A DNA stretch of 64,000 nucleotides from Planctomycetales bacterium. Its GTDB lineage: Bacteria > Planctomycetota > Planctomycetia > Planctomycetales > Planctomycetaceae. The notes below the pieces were generated by a model. That model searched no databases. It saw nothing but the letters and a program-made list of their open reading frames with translations, and was not told where the DNA came from. The translations under genes and the position numbers were made by a program. Each line of letters starts with the position of its first letter. Position 1 is the first letter of the stretch. Shown here in pieces: positions 6,982-14,892 of the stretch. The stretch covers positions 124,001-188,000 of the forward strand of contig JANQPT010000003.1 in assembly GCA_028285345.1 (NCBI GenBank), given 5' to 3'.

Positions 6982-9063
6982 TCAATTGTCTTGGGGACGA
7001 GCGGCTACTGGTCGGCCGACTATTCCGGTATTCAGTTTCACTCGCGCGAACATCCCTTCTCGGAAAAACTGATCTGTTGTCCGAAGTTCGATCCAGACCG
7101 GCAAGACACGTTCCGGTGAGTCCAATGCGGGTGCGAGCCGGACGACAGTTCCTTCGACTTTCAGTCCCGAATGGGCAGAAAACTGAACTATGGCTTTCTG
7201 ACCCTCGTGAACGTTGACTGCATCCTCGTCAAAGACATAGCCTTCAACCCAGATCGTGCTCATGTCGTAGATCGCGAACAATTTGTCTTGAGATTCAACA
7301 GACTCTCCTTGCACGAGGTCGAACTCTGCCACACGTCCTGCTGATGGTGCACGAATTGGCAGCGACGTAATCGTGGCATCTGACGAAATGGAATCTGTCG
7401 GCTCCTGGTTGGCGATCCGTTCAATACGCTCATTGGAGATGCCAACCAGTTCGAGTTTTCGTTTCAGGCTTTCGATTGAGTGGCGAAGGTTCTTCAGTTC
7501 GGACTCAAGTACCCACAACTCTCTGGCTGCGGTGATCCCTTCTTTGGCCAACGGCCGGAGCCGACGTACGGTGTCCTCGACGAAAATCTCCTTTGCCCGT
7601 GACTGCAAGAGTTCGAGTTGGAGATTGCGAAGTTCCAAACTTTCGATTTCAGCTAATACATCGCCTGCTTGGACCTGTTGGCCCGGCTCAACAAGGATTC
7701 GAGCGATGCGTCCCTGGATCAATGTTGTGGCGTAAGTCTTTTGATGCGTGGGCAACTCGACTGTGCCCGGTAAGACGATTTCTTCGCTTTCTGAAGACGT
7801 TGACGTGCGTGAAGAATCGACCGCAGTTCTTTGCTTTCGTTCCGCGCCGTCTCGGAGTTGGTCCCTTTCCAGGTCGCCCCGTGAATCAAACATTGCCGCC
7901 AATAGTTGAGTGCCTTGCACGATTACACGATCGCCCGGAAACAATCCCGTACTGATTTCGACGTGCTTCCGGGTACGCATGCCAATCTGCACGGATCGGC
8001 GGACGAACTTACCTTCGCCCTGCCGCAGCAACACGTAGCTCTCCGTACCGGTTTCAATCAGTGCATTCGCCGGACAGACAATCGTCTCTTGGGCTTTGCC
8101 GGTCTCGATCATCATGCGGCCGAACATGCCGGGACGGAGCCTTCCGTCCCGGTTATCGACCGGAATCACTACACCAATCGTGCGTTTCGACTCGTCCATT
8201 CTGAGTCGAATATGACGAATCTCTCCGGCATACTCTTGGCCTGCAAAGGTGACCTGGACCGGCATGCCCTCCTTGATGCGAGAGACGTCCGCTTCCAAGA
8301 CTTCACCTACAAGCGACAGTGAAGACAGGTCAACAATCTTGAACAGACCATCTGCTTCTTCCACGTACTGACCTTCCCTGGCGACCGAATGCTTGATCAT
8401 GCCGTTGATTGGTGCGGTGATGCTGATCGAGCGAATTGGCTGCTCTGTGGACCGAACTTTGTCCAACAACTCCTGGTCCAGCCCGACAGCACGTAACTTG
8501 CGGATCGTGATTCCGAGCGTTGCGGACTTCTCCCGAAACGCGGCTTCCGTTTCCAGCAGCTTTGATTTAGTGATTGCACCCTGTTCGACTAAGTGCCGCC
8601 GTTGTTCCAACAATTGCTCAGAAAGCCGTAGTGCTTCTGACGCCTGCAGCATCTCAACTTGCAGAGTTTCAAGTTCAAGACTCTCCAACTCGGCAAGCTT
8701 CTGACCGGCTCTCACAGATTCCCCCGGTTTGATCAGCACGCTGGTGATACGTCCGGGCATCAGTGTGCTAACAATCGCCTGCCGGTTCCAAGGTAATGCA
8801 ACGCGGGCATTCAATCGCAGCATGTCGCGGAGATCCGCGAGGCTGACCTTGGCCATTTGCATGTCGATTGCCTCGATGGCTGCAGGAGACAGCAGCAAAT
8901 TGTCACCGTCCAAAATTGCACCCGTGGAGGGAAGGGCTGCATGACCTTCATGTGCCGACACTAGATTAGAAGAATTGATTGCGGCAGATGCCGCGATCAG
9001 GCCAGTCAATGCGAGACGCATAACTCGGCTGAAATCTGTAGGTCTCATCGGTCGCATCAACAT
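6982..9063 (-). CDS. Tandem-duplicated RND membrane-fusion (HlyD-type) adaptor
   Basis: A 693-residue periplasmic adaptor. The ATG at 9063 follows AGAGGAG by 7 nt. A signal peptide (LALTGLIAASAAINSSNLVSA) precedes HEGHA. Two full adaptor modules follow in one chain. Module 1 (about 40-400) has a biotinyl-lipoyl half (GRITSVLIKPGESVRAGQKL), a coiled-coil hairpin, the second half and a beta-barrel (VVIPVDNRDGRLRPGMFGRM). Module 2 (about 435-690) repeats this: GRIARILVEPGQQVQAGDVL, hairpin, APSAGRVAEFDLVQGE, then REGMFARVKLN. Ordinary adaptors carry one module in 350-450 residues. It links the downstream pump to an outer-membrane channel. A Ser/Thr/Glu-rich linker (about 405-430) joins the modules. 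The two modules differ, so this is an old duplication or fusion. Confidence 0.93.
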   Translation of the reverse strand: MLMRPMRPTDFSRVMRLALTGLIAASAAINSSNLVSAHEGHAALPSTGAILDGDNLLLSPAAIEAIDMQMAKVSLADLRDMLRLNARVALPWNRQAIVSTLMPGRITSVLIKPGESVRAGQKLAELESLELETLQVEMLQASEALRLSEQLLEQRRHLVEQGAITKSKLLETEAAFREKSATLGITIRKLRAVGLDQELLDKVRSTEQPIRSISITAPINGMIKHSVAREGQYVEEADGLFKIVDLSSLSLVGEVLEADVSRIKEGMPVQVTFAGQEYAGEIRHIRLRMDESKRTIGVVIPVDNRDGRLRPGMFGRMMIETGKAQETIVCPANALIETGTESYVLLRQGEGKFVRRSVQIGMRTRKHVEISTGLFPGDRVIVQGTQLLAAMFDSRGDLERDQLRDGAERKQRTAVDSSRTSTSSESEEIVLPGTVELPTHQKTYATTLIQGRIARILVEPGQQVQAGDVLAEIESLELRNLQLELLQSRAKEIFVEDTVRRLRPLAKEGITAARELWVLESELKNLRHSIESLKRKLELVGISNERIERIANQEPTDSISSDATITSLPIRAPSAGRVAEFDLVQGESVESQDKLFAIYDMSTIWVEGYVFDEDAVNVHEGQKAIVQFSAHSGLKVEGTVVRLAPALDSPERVLPVWIELRTTDQFFREGMFARVKLNTGIVGRPVAARPQDN

Positions 9064-9101
9064 TTTGCGACTCCTCTGGAAATGATTAGAAACAAAAAAA
9101 T

Positions 9102-9617
9102 CTATTGTTCTTCGGACGGCTTTATTGCCGCGATTGACTCGATACTGGAATCAATCTCATCGGCCACAGCCTTGTAATCAGACTCTTTCCCCGCATCGAT
9201 GTTGGCGTGGATCTTGTTGAACAAATCGCGGAGTTTTTGACCGGTGGTATTGACCTCCTCCCACTTGCTCTTCGGAATACCGCTCTTCTGGGCAATCTCC
9301 GGTAGCCACTGCAGCACGTAATCAAGCTTATCCAAAGGCTGATGAGCTTTGTCCGGATTCCCTCCCGTCGTTTCGTCACGGATCGTGTCGCGATAAGACC
9401 GAATGTGGTCGATTGCCTCGGCATAGGTCTCATTCTGTTTCCGAAGGTTCTCGATATCTTTTTCTGTCAGGTGTGCTTCATGCGGATCGGTGGCATCCCC
9501 ACCTTGGCTGGATGTCGTGGACGAAGGGTCATTTTTGGGCTTAGCGGAATCTGCTTGTCCACAACCGAACAACAGTCCTGCGGCGACAAAGGGAAGAATC
9601 ATATTTCTGAGAGTCAT
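9102..9617 (-). CDS. Lipoprotein of the metal-efflux operon
   Basis: A 171-residue protein from the ATG at 9617, chosen because AGAAGGA lies 8 nt upstream and a longer start adds an unlikely N-terminus. MTLRNMILPFVAAGLLFGCGQ is a lipoprotein signal with lipobox LFGC. A Ser/Thr-rich linker follows, then a helical domain beginning HEAHLTEKDIENLRKQNETY with regularly spaced charged residues. No catalytic motif is seen. Position between the His-rich protein and the adaptor suggests a periplasmic accessory role in metal sensing or pump assembly, but this is inference. The gap to the adaptor gene is 38 bp, consistent with co-transcription. Confidence 0.82.
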   Translation of the reverse strand: MTLRNMILPFVAAGLLFGCGQADSAKPKNDPSSTTSSQGGDATDPHEAHLTEKDIENLRKQNETYAEAIDHIRSYRDTIRDETTGGNPDKAHQPLDKLDYVLQWLPEIAQKSGIPKSKWEEVNTTGQKLRDLFNKIHANIDAGKESDYKAVADEIDSSIESIAAIKPSEEQ

Positions 9618-9755
9618 GCGTACGTTCCTTCTGGAGATTGGGGAGTCAAATTGCGCGCACGGGCGAATCCAACTCTGAGAATAGGCAGGACGGCTACTGA
9701 ACATCGCGTCTATGCGAGTTCTAGCCGGACAAGAAGCGAAGCGGCGATTCCGGTG

Positions 9756-10268
9756 CTATATTAGCAGCACACCGGAGCACGCTCGGCGCGCAGCGTCACA
9801 CAGAGACGGATGCGGCGGCATCACGGGGTACGTGGATTTGGCAGAATCGCCGTCAATCACGGCTGCCGGAAATGACAGAGCGTTCGGCAGTTCTAGCGGA
9901 TGTGGCGAAAACACGGAGGTTGGCGATACCACTCGTACCTTCTCGCCAATCTGGTAGAAGGTCTCCACGTCGATGTCGTCGGTATCGCTCGGCGGAGCGG
10001 GAAACGTGAAGGCAAATCCAAACCAATTGAGATGGCAATGTGATTCAATCGCGAGGGGTTGGTCAGCCTCTCGACGTTCTTGAACATTATGATTGCGATC
10101 AATCGGACAATCATGGTCTTCGCAGCGGTGCCCGATTGTCACACGACCCACATGGTGATGGTCCTCGCCTCCGCCCGCATGGGAATGCCGCATGGCAGGC
10201 GCCACATTCACCCCAAGGAGCAACGCTGCTGCCAAAAGCCAGTTCATGCCTTTTTGGGCGTCTACCAT
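9756..10268 (-). CDS. His-rich exported small protein, first gene of the efflux operon
   Basis: A 170-residue protein beginning MVDAQKGMNWLLAAALLLGV. Residues 8-25 form a signal peptide or membrane anchor. The mature part is rich in His and Cys: RHSHAGGGEDHHHVG, then HRCEDHDCPIDRNHN and ESHCHLNWFGF, a pattern able to bind soft metals. No enzyme motif is seen. It is the most upstream gene of the minus-strand operon leading to the lipoprotein, adaptor and pump, so a periplasmic metal-buffering role is plausible. The ribosome binding site before 10268 is weak (GGA 2 nt away). The ATG at 10247, with AAAAGG just upstream, is an alternative start. Confidence 0.72.
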   Translation of the reverse strand: MVDAQKGMNWLLAAALLLGVNVAPAMRHSHAGGGEDHHHVGRVTIGHRCEDHDCPIDRNHNVQERREADQPLAIESHCHLNWFGFAFTFPAPPSDTDDIDVETFYQIGEKVRVVSPTSVFSPHPLELPNALSFPAAVIDGDSAKSTYPVMPPHPSLCDAARRACSGVLLI

Positions 10269-10677
10269 TATCCAAACGCAGCTTAAAACTGTTGTGCAAG
10301 CCTACTGTCATCGAGACGAGTCTTGTTCAAACATAGACAACACCGTCACCACAGTCAAGGTGCGCGTGACTCGATCGCCCAATGCGCAGGCTTTGTGGCT
10401 CTGTCTAACTGCGAACTCATAGAAGTTGGACAAGCTTCACCAGATTGGCTCTCATTCCATCTTTCGGCGGTGGCGAAACCGCTGCAGCCGCGCAATTCGA
10501 TCGACAACAGGCCTGCATTGGGGCTTGAAACCCTCGCAACGGCAATAGGTGCGTAATGACGGCGTGTCCTTTGCGCCCAGCGGCGAAAGCGGAAAATCAA
10601 TGTGTCAAATTGAGACTTTGATCGGCTTGACCTCCCCAATCCGTGTGACGTGCCCGTTTCCAGCGGCAAGTCCCACT
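10269..10677. other. Intergenic region upstream of the efflux operon
   Basis: No credible gene. It must contain the operon promoter on the minus strand, but no clear -35/-10 pair or metalloregulator dyad was recognised. Confidence 0.5.
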
Positions 10678-10806
10678 GATGCAACCATACAGAGCAACAG
10701 CCGAATCGCCTAGCTTAACACCGTTTTCGGATATTGGCTCTGGGGGGATATAGCACCAGGAGTCCCACCGACCCCAGGGGGGTCTGATTCGATTTCCGGT
10801 TGGTGT
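10678..10806 (-). repeat. Dispersed repeat, copy C
   Basis: The copy closest to A. It has GATGCAACCATACAG at the left, GCCTAGCTTAACACCGTTT near 10708-10726 and TTCGATTTCCGG at 10788-10799. It contains a G/C hairpin in which CTCTGGGG (10738) faces CCCCAG (10772). Read on the minus strand, its far end carries GTTAAGC, which fits the integron core-site consensus GTTRRRY, but copies A and B do not. It ends 30 bp past the stop of the copy 3 tail. Confidence 0.6.
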
Positions 10807-10828
10807 GACATTGTCCCACTCGATTCGG

Positions 10829-10925
10829 TCAGCTCTCACCGCCGTCGGTATCCATCATTTCATCGAGCAGCGCCTTTATTTCTTCGATGGCCATGCGTTC
10901 GCGCCGCATCACGCTCGCTTCACTC
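10829..10925 (-). pseudogene. C-terminal tail, copy 3 of the paralogous family
   Basis: The minus strand reads SEASVMRRERMAIEEIKALL then DEMMDTDGGES and stop, matching the last 30 residues of the 853-1440 protein. Nothing upstream in this frame belongs to the family. Instead the sequence passes directly into an integrase-type tail in another frame. This is a recombination remnant rather than a gene. Confidence 0.55.
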
Positions 10926-11238
10926 TGCCTTGGCCGCTGTTACCATCGCCAGGATGCTGGCCTTGATTGCTTCGGGCAGGGCCGGCCAGTGTTCGATGAC
11001 CGCCTGCAGATCGTTGTCGAAACGGGCGCTGTCGGAATCAGCTGAGCCGAAATCTGCACCGACTGCACCAGATTCTGCACCGCTTTGGACCGGACTTGCA
11101 GTTTTCCCCGCGTTTTCCGATGATGTTTCGAGTCCCTCATCGCCCATTGCTGCGGTGCGCAGCTTTTCGCACCGAGCGGCAGACCCCTGCAATTGCGGGG
11201 GTTTTTTGTGCGCGAGCGGTTTTGCTTGGGAGCCGCTG
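10920..11238 (-). pseudogene. Remnant of integrase C-terminal tail
   Basis: The open frame has no start. It reads KPLAHKKPPQLQGSAARCEK, then AAMGDEGLETSSENAGKT and ends WPALPEAIKASILAMVTAAK. Planctomycete tyrosine recombinases commonly end with a 'MGDEGLE/F' stretch and a 'W..LP..I...I..MV' helix, so I read this as the last 100 residues of such an integrase. The catalytic R..H-R-Y part is absent: the stop of the LRR gene lies 10 bp upstream. The DNA fragment therefore seems to have been inserted or left behind directly after that gene. This assignment relies on recognition of the tail only. Confidence 0.5.
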
Positions 11239-11247
11239 GGCCGTCAG

Positions 11248-13356
11248 TCACTGCCGCTTCTCGATCTTGCACTCCGGCAGCGCCTGATGGATTCGCTCAA
11301 TCCCCTGTGCCGTCACTTTTGCGCCACTGAGACTCAATGACTTGAGTTCCTTGAGCTGGTGAAGATGCTCCAATCCTTCATCCGTGATACCTGAGCACGA
11401 CCAGAAACTGATCCGCTTCAGATGCTTCAACTGTCCGATTGATTTCAAACCGTCATTGGTAATCTGTCGTGCATGCTGCAAGGTCAGGCCTTCAAGGTCC
11501 GCGTGCTTGGCGATCGATTTTAAGCCGTTGTCGGTGATTTTGCTGCAAGATTCAAATCCGAATTCCTTGACACCCTGCAATCCTTCCATCTGCTCGAGGA
11601 GTGCGTCATCGATTTGACTATACGAGGTAATTATACCTCTGTTGCGAAGGATTCTGAGCGTAACCAATCTGCCACCTTCTGCAAGGACCTTGGCCGAGGC
11701 ATAAATCTCAGCATCAGGGATACTTTCCGAGAGGTCATATAGCGCGGCGATGCTCAACGGCATTTTGGAGAGACGGAGTCGCTTCAATTTCGTCAGCCCC
11801 TTCAAGTGCTCAAGCCCGGCGTCGGTGACACCTCCTTCGTCGATCAACAGGTTCTCAAGTTTCGTCAGTCGAGCCAACAGCTTCAGCCCTTTGTCGGTGA
11901 ATGTGTTTTCGACGTGTGGAATCCCTTGACCTCGGGATATTTGAATTTGCAGTCGTCTCAGATTGCTTAGCTTCGAGATATGTAGTAATGCCGTGTCTGA
12001 AATGGGCGTGAAAGAAAACGACAATGATGTAATCTGCTGGAGTTGCTCGACTGGTTCCAACTGTTTGCCGGACAGGTCGTAGCCGCCGCTGATCGAGAAG
12101 TCTTTCAGATCCGGGAGTCGGCTGAGTTGCGAAACGGCGGCGGCGAGATCCTTGGGACTATACAATGTCACATGCGATATTTCTCCATCGACGACACCAG
12201 GATGAAGGCGGCTCCCGAAAAGTCGTCGGAGTTCATCGAACGCCTGCTGTTGCTCCGACGGCAATTTTGCAACCTCGACCCTCAGTCGCTGGAATCTCTT
12301 CCAACTCTCGTTGTGCAGCGGCAATACATGTTGAACCTCGCCCTGGCGTCTGATGATCAGCCGATGCGGACCGTCGATCTTGGCGCTCAAAACGAGTGCA
12401 TAATCAACCGGCGGACGCCGAGTGGTGGCGATGTGGTCGACGCGCGGATCGCCAGGTTGAAATTCAAGTTCAAATAGCCGACGCCCCAGGCCGGCGGGAT
12501 CCTTGGTTGGTCGTGCCAAAACCCAGAACTCGCGGAAGCCCATGCCAGCTGCTGAGGCGATCACAGCGTCACCGAAAAGGTTGAAACTTGTACGGTTCGA
12601 ATCAAAGGTCAGTTTGAGTTTGCCATCGACGCGCCGATATATGGTGATGTGGGCTTGAAAACTTCTTTCCCGTTCTCCAGTCGGATCATGTTGAAAGTAC
12701 GTACTCTTTAGCGAGGAATAATCACGTAAGTCCTCGCTACCGGGTCTCCCATGGTCCGGTCTCTGATTCACATCGGGCAGGACATGCGCCATTTCAACTG
12801 GATCGTGGTCCGAATTGCGCTCCCGGCTCAACTTAATTTCGGTGAGCTTCCCCTGACGCGGGCGAATCAGCAGGCGACTACTGGTAATCGTGCCGGGAGA
12901 CCAAACATAGTAGAAGCGGTTCCGCCATCGATCGTTCTCAAAAACAACTCTGTACGCGCGCCGAGCTTCGTTGTTGAAATCAGTCGCAGGAATTCGGGTG
13001 AGCGTCACTTGAAATCTTCGAGTTTGCCGCTCATTCACAACTTCGGCATCGCCAAATTCATTGAAGGCCGCTCTGCTGTTTCGAAGTAAAATTGTGGCAG
13101 TGCCCCCTTGATCGGTCAGCGCTGAACACTCCAACTTGATATTGGTAATCCCAGTCGCCCTGGGGTCATCAGGAATGACGATCGGTGTGGCGAAGTAACC
13201 CGAATCGTAGTTGACACTGCGGATCGTCGTCTTGGGGAAGGTCTTGCTGTCTGCCGACGACAGGAGTTGTGCGGCTGCATTCGTCCTCGGCTGAAGAATT
13301 GTCGCAACGACGATGAACAACCAAATCAAGACCATGTACTTGGGGAATACATTCAT
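11248..13356 (-). CDS. Secreted leucine-rich-repeat protein with duplicated N-terminal domain
   Basis: A 702-residue protein. The ATG at 13356 follows GAGGG by 6 nt. The N-terminal MVLIWLFIVVATILQPRTNA is a signal peptide. Residues about 70-165 and 225-310 look like two copies of one beta-rich domain: the first has RAAFNEFGDAEVV ... RRAYRVVFE, the second RTSFNLFGDAVIA ... RRLFELEFQ. From about 395 to the end there are cysteine-containing type LRRs (TDAGLEHLKGLTKLKRLRLS, ITDEGLEHLHQLKELKSLSL), roughly ten repeats. No catalytic residues are seen, so a surface or periplasmic recognition role is inferred. The gene is alone on its strand, upstream of and divergent from the sigma factor-kinase pair, whose kinase also ends in LRRs of the same type. 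The integrase remnant follows 10 bp after its stop. Confidence 0.88.
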   Translation of the reverse strand: MNVFPKYMVLIWLFIVVATILQPRTNAAAQLLSSADSKTFPKTTIRSVNYDSGYFATPIVIPDDPRATGITNIKLECSALTDQGGTATILLRNSRAAFNEFGDAEVVNERQTRRFQVTLTRIPATDFNNEARRAYRVVFENDRWRNRFYYVWSPGTITSSRLLIRPRQGKLTEIKLSRERNSDHDPVEMAHVLPDVNQRPDHGRPGSEDLRDYSSLKSTYFQHDPTGERERSFQAHITIYRRVDGKLKLTFDSNRTSFNLFGDAVIASAAGMGFREFWVLARPTKDPAGLGRRLFELEFQPGDPRVDHIATTRRPPVDYALVLSAKIDGPHRLIIRRQGEVQHVLPLHNESWKRFQRLRVEVAKLPSEQQQAFDELRRLFGSRLHPGVVDGEISHVTLYSPKDLAAAVSQLSRLPDLKDFSISGGYDLSGKQLEPVEQLQQITSLSFSFTPISDTALLHISKLSNLRRLQIQISRGQGIPHVENTFTDKGLKLLARLTKLENLLIDEGGVTDAGLEHLKGLTKLKRLRLSKMPLSIAALYDLSESIPDAEIYASAKVLAEGGRLVTLRILRNRGIITSYSQIDDALLEQMEGLQGVKEFGFESCSKITDNGLKSIAKHADLEGLTLQHARQITNDGLKSIGQLKHLKRISFWSCSGITDEGLEHLHQLKELKSLSLSGAKVTAQGIERIHQALPECKIEKRQ

Positions 13357-13568
13357 TCTTGACCCTCCCGATCGAGAACGCTGTTCGACGATCGACGCAG
13401 TTTATCACGCTATTACTACTGTAAGGCGGTGAACTTAGACTCATGCTATGTCAAACCGAAGAATTGGGGTAGTAGAAGTTGCGAGATCTCAAAGAAGTTG
13501 ATTGATGCAGGAAAGGTCGCAAACTCTCACGAGTTGGGTGCCCCCAATGCTGAAGTAATAAATCTGCA

Positions 13569-13730
13569 CTAGCTCTCGGATTTGCGGGTTGGCCATTCCG
13601 TAATTGCCAATTCGTCAATGCGCTGCAACTCATCGAGCATGTCCAGCAGTCTGCTCATCTCGGCGGGGCTCGATTCTTGCCCAAATTGACACAAAAAACG
13701 GTCTTGTGGCGTGTTCTGGGTCGTGTGCAT
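13569..13730 (-). CDS. Possible 53-residue protein of unknown function
   Basis: A short frame starting MHTTQNTPQDRFLCQFGQES, with a charged helical segment MSRLLDMLDELQRIDELAIT and a TAG stop. Codon positions and the amphipathic helix look protein-like, but there is no clear ribosome binding site. It may instead be the 3' remnant of a longer gene. No family recognised. Confidence 0.3.
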   Translation of the reverse strand: MHTTQNTPQDRFLCQFGQESSPAEMSRLLDMLDELQRIDELAITEWPTRKSES

Positions 13731-13779
13731 CAGATTTAATCACTGGTCCATCTTGAATTTTGAGTTTGTATTAGGGAAA

Positions 13780-14010
13780 ATGGGCTATTGTCGACCTTTG
13801 AAATCAACGCTCGTCGTGCTGCTCTCAATCGCTGCTGTCAAACTTGATCTTTGCGAGGTCGTTTCTGCCACATCGATTCGGCCTGTGCGAAAGCGCGTAA
13901 ATCTGCCTCGGCCGGATTCTGTGAGTTCCCAACTACGAGTCACAATCAGGGACTCGATTGATTCTCTACTTGGCCGACCGATTGCCGGCCAAGATGTCGT
14001 GCGAACTTAA
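13780..14010 (+). CDS. Possible small exported protein
   Basis: A 76-residue frame starting MGYCRPLKSTLVVLLSIAAV, which resembles a signal peptide, followed by a basic, Ser/Arg-rich tail. AGGG lies 4 nt before the ATG, which is close. No conserved motif. It lies upstream of the sigma factor on the same strand, 279 bp away. It could equally be noncoding. Confidence 0.3.
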   Translation: MGYCRPLKSTLVVLLSIAAVKLDLCEVVSATSIRPVRKRVNLPRPDSVSSQLRVTIRDSIDSLLGRPIAGQDVVRT

Positions 14011-14289
14011 AACTGCTCGACCACACGGAACGTGACCCTTTCGGAGTGGAATCGAGCCGCTGATAATTGTTGCCGCTGGTGAACAGCAGCGACGTCGTCG
14101 CTCGCTGCGACGGACCGGCATTGATTGCTTCACCTCAAGATGCTCGGCCAAACACCCTAAGCCACAAGCTTAGCCGCTATAACGCTTTACGTTGTTCTCG
14201 TCATAGAAATGCCGGTTTGTGACACAAAACAGCCCGCAGTCGCGCCCCGGTTTTTGAAGAATTACGCCCTAATTGATAGCGATCGCCCC

Positions 14290-14877
14290 ATGAAAATCAC
14301 TCCAAGTGAAGTCCTCGGATTGATCGAAGCAGCAAAGCGCGGGGACCGTGAGTCCTTGGTCCAGCTATTGGAGTCATACCGGGGCTACCTCCGGGTCTTC
14401 GCGTCAAAGAAGATCAGCACTAAGCTGCAGGGTCGGTTTGATGCATCCGACATCGTGCAACACACACTCAAATCGGCAGTCTTTGGTTTTCACAGCTTTG
14501 AAGGAGCGACGGTTGAGGAGTTACAAGCGTGGCTGCGTCAGATTCACGAACGCAACCTCAAGGACGCCATCCGTGAGCACCTGAATGCCGCAAAACGAAG
14601 CGTCGATTTGGAAGACGGGACAGCTGAGGAACAGGCGCCGGAACAGGAGTCATGGGTCGGTCCGAGCCGAATCGTGATTTTTGGAGAAGATGCCGCCCGG
14701 GTGGCCAATGCGCTTGGTGAGTTACCTGATGATCAACAAACCGCCATTCGATTGCGATATCTCGATGAGCTGTCGCTTCAGGAAATGGAAGAACGAATGA
14801 ACCGGTCTAAAGCTGCCTGTGCCGGCCTACTCAAACGAGGGCTGGCGCGGTTACGAGAGATCCTTGGCGCAGATTGA
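14290..14877 (+). CDS. ECF-type RNA polymerase sigma factor
   Basis: A 195-residue sigma factor. I choose the ATG at 14290 (MKITPSEVLGLIEAAKRGDR), since the longer 14209 start adds an unconserved 27 residues. Region 2 (about 10-110) contains GRFDASDIVQHTLKSAVFGF, the ECF 2.1-2.2 core-binding stretch in its planctomycete form. Region 4 (about 140-193) contains ALGELPDDQQTAIRLRYLDE and the helix-turn-helix LSLQEMEERMNRSKAACAGL. Its stop is 16 bp before the kinase start, so the two are co-transcribed. Such sigma-kinase pairs are typical of planctomycetes and are thought to link phosphorylation to transcription. No anti-sigma gene is seen. Confidence 0.92.
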   Translation: MKITPSEVLGLIEAAKRGDRESLVQLLESYRGYLRVFASKKISTKLQGRFDASDIVQHTLKSAVFGFHSFEGATVEELQAWLRQIHERNLKDAIREHLNAAKRSVDLEDGTAEEQAPEQESWVGPSRIVIFGEDAARVANALGELPDDQQTAIRLRYLDELSLQEMEERMNRSKAACAGLLKRGLARLREILGAD

Positions 14878-14892
14878 TTGTTGAGGCAGATC

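Noticed and set aside
10678-10806. Integron attC site
   Set aside because: Copy C has GTTAAGC fitting one core site, but copies A and B lack it and the opposite core is missing in all three.
10597-10839. Minus-strand open frame over repeat copy C
   Set aside because: Its apparent similarity to a frame at 501-866 is explained by the DNA repeat, not by coding; no ribosome binding site.
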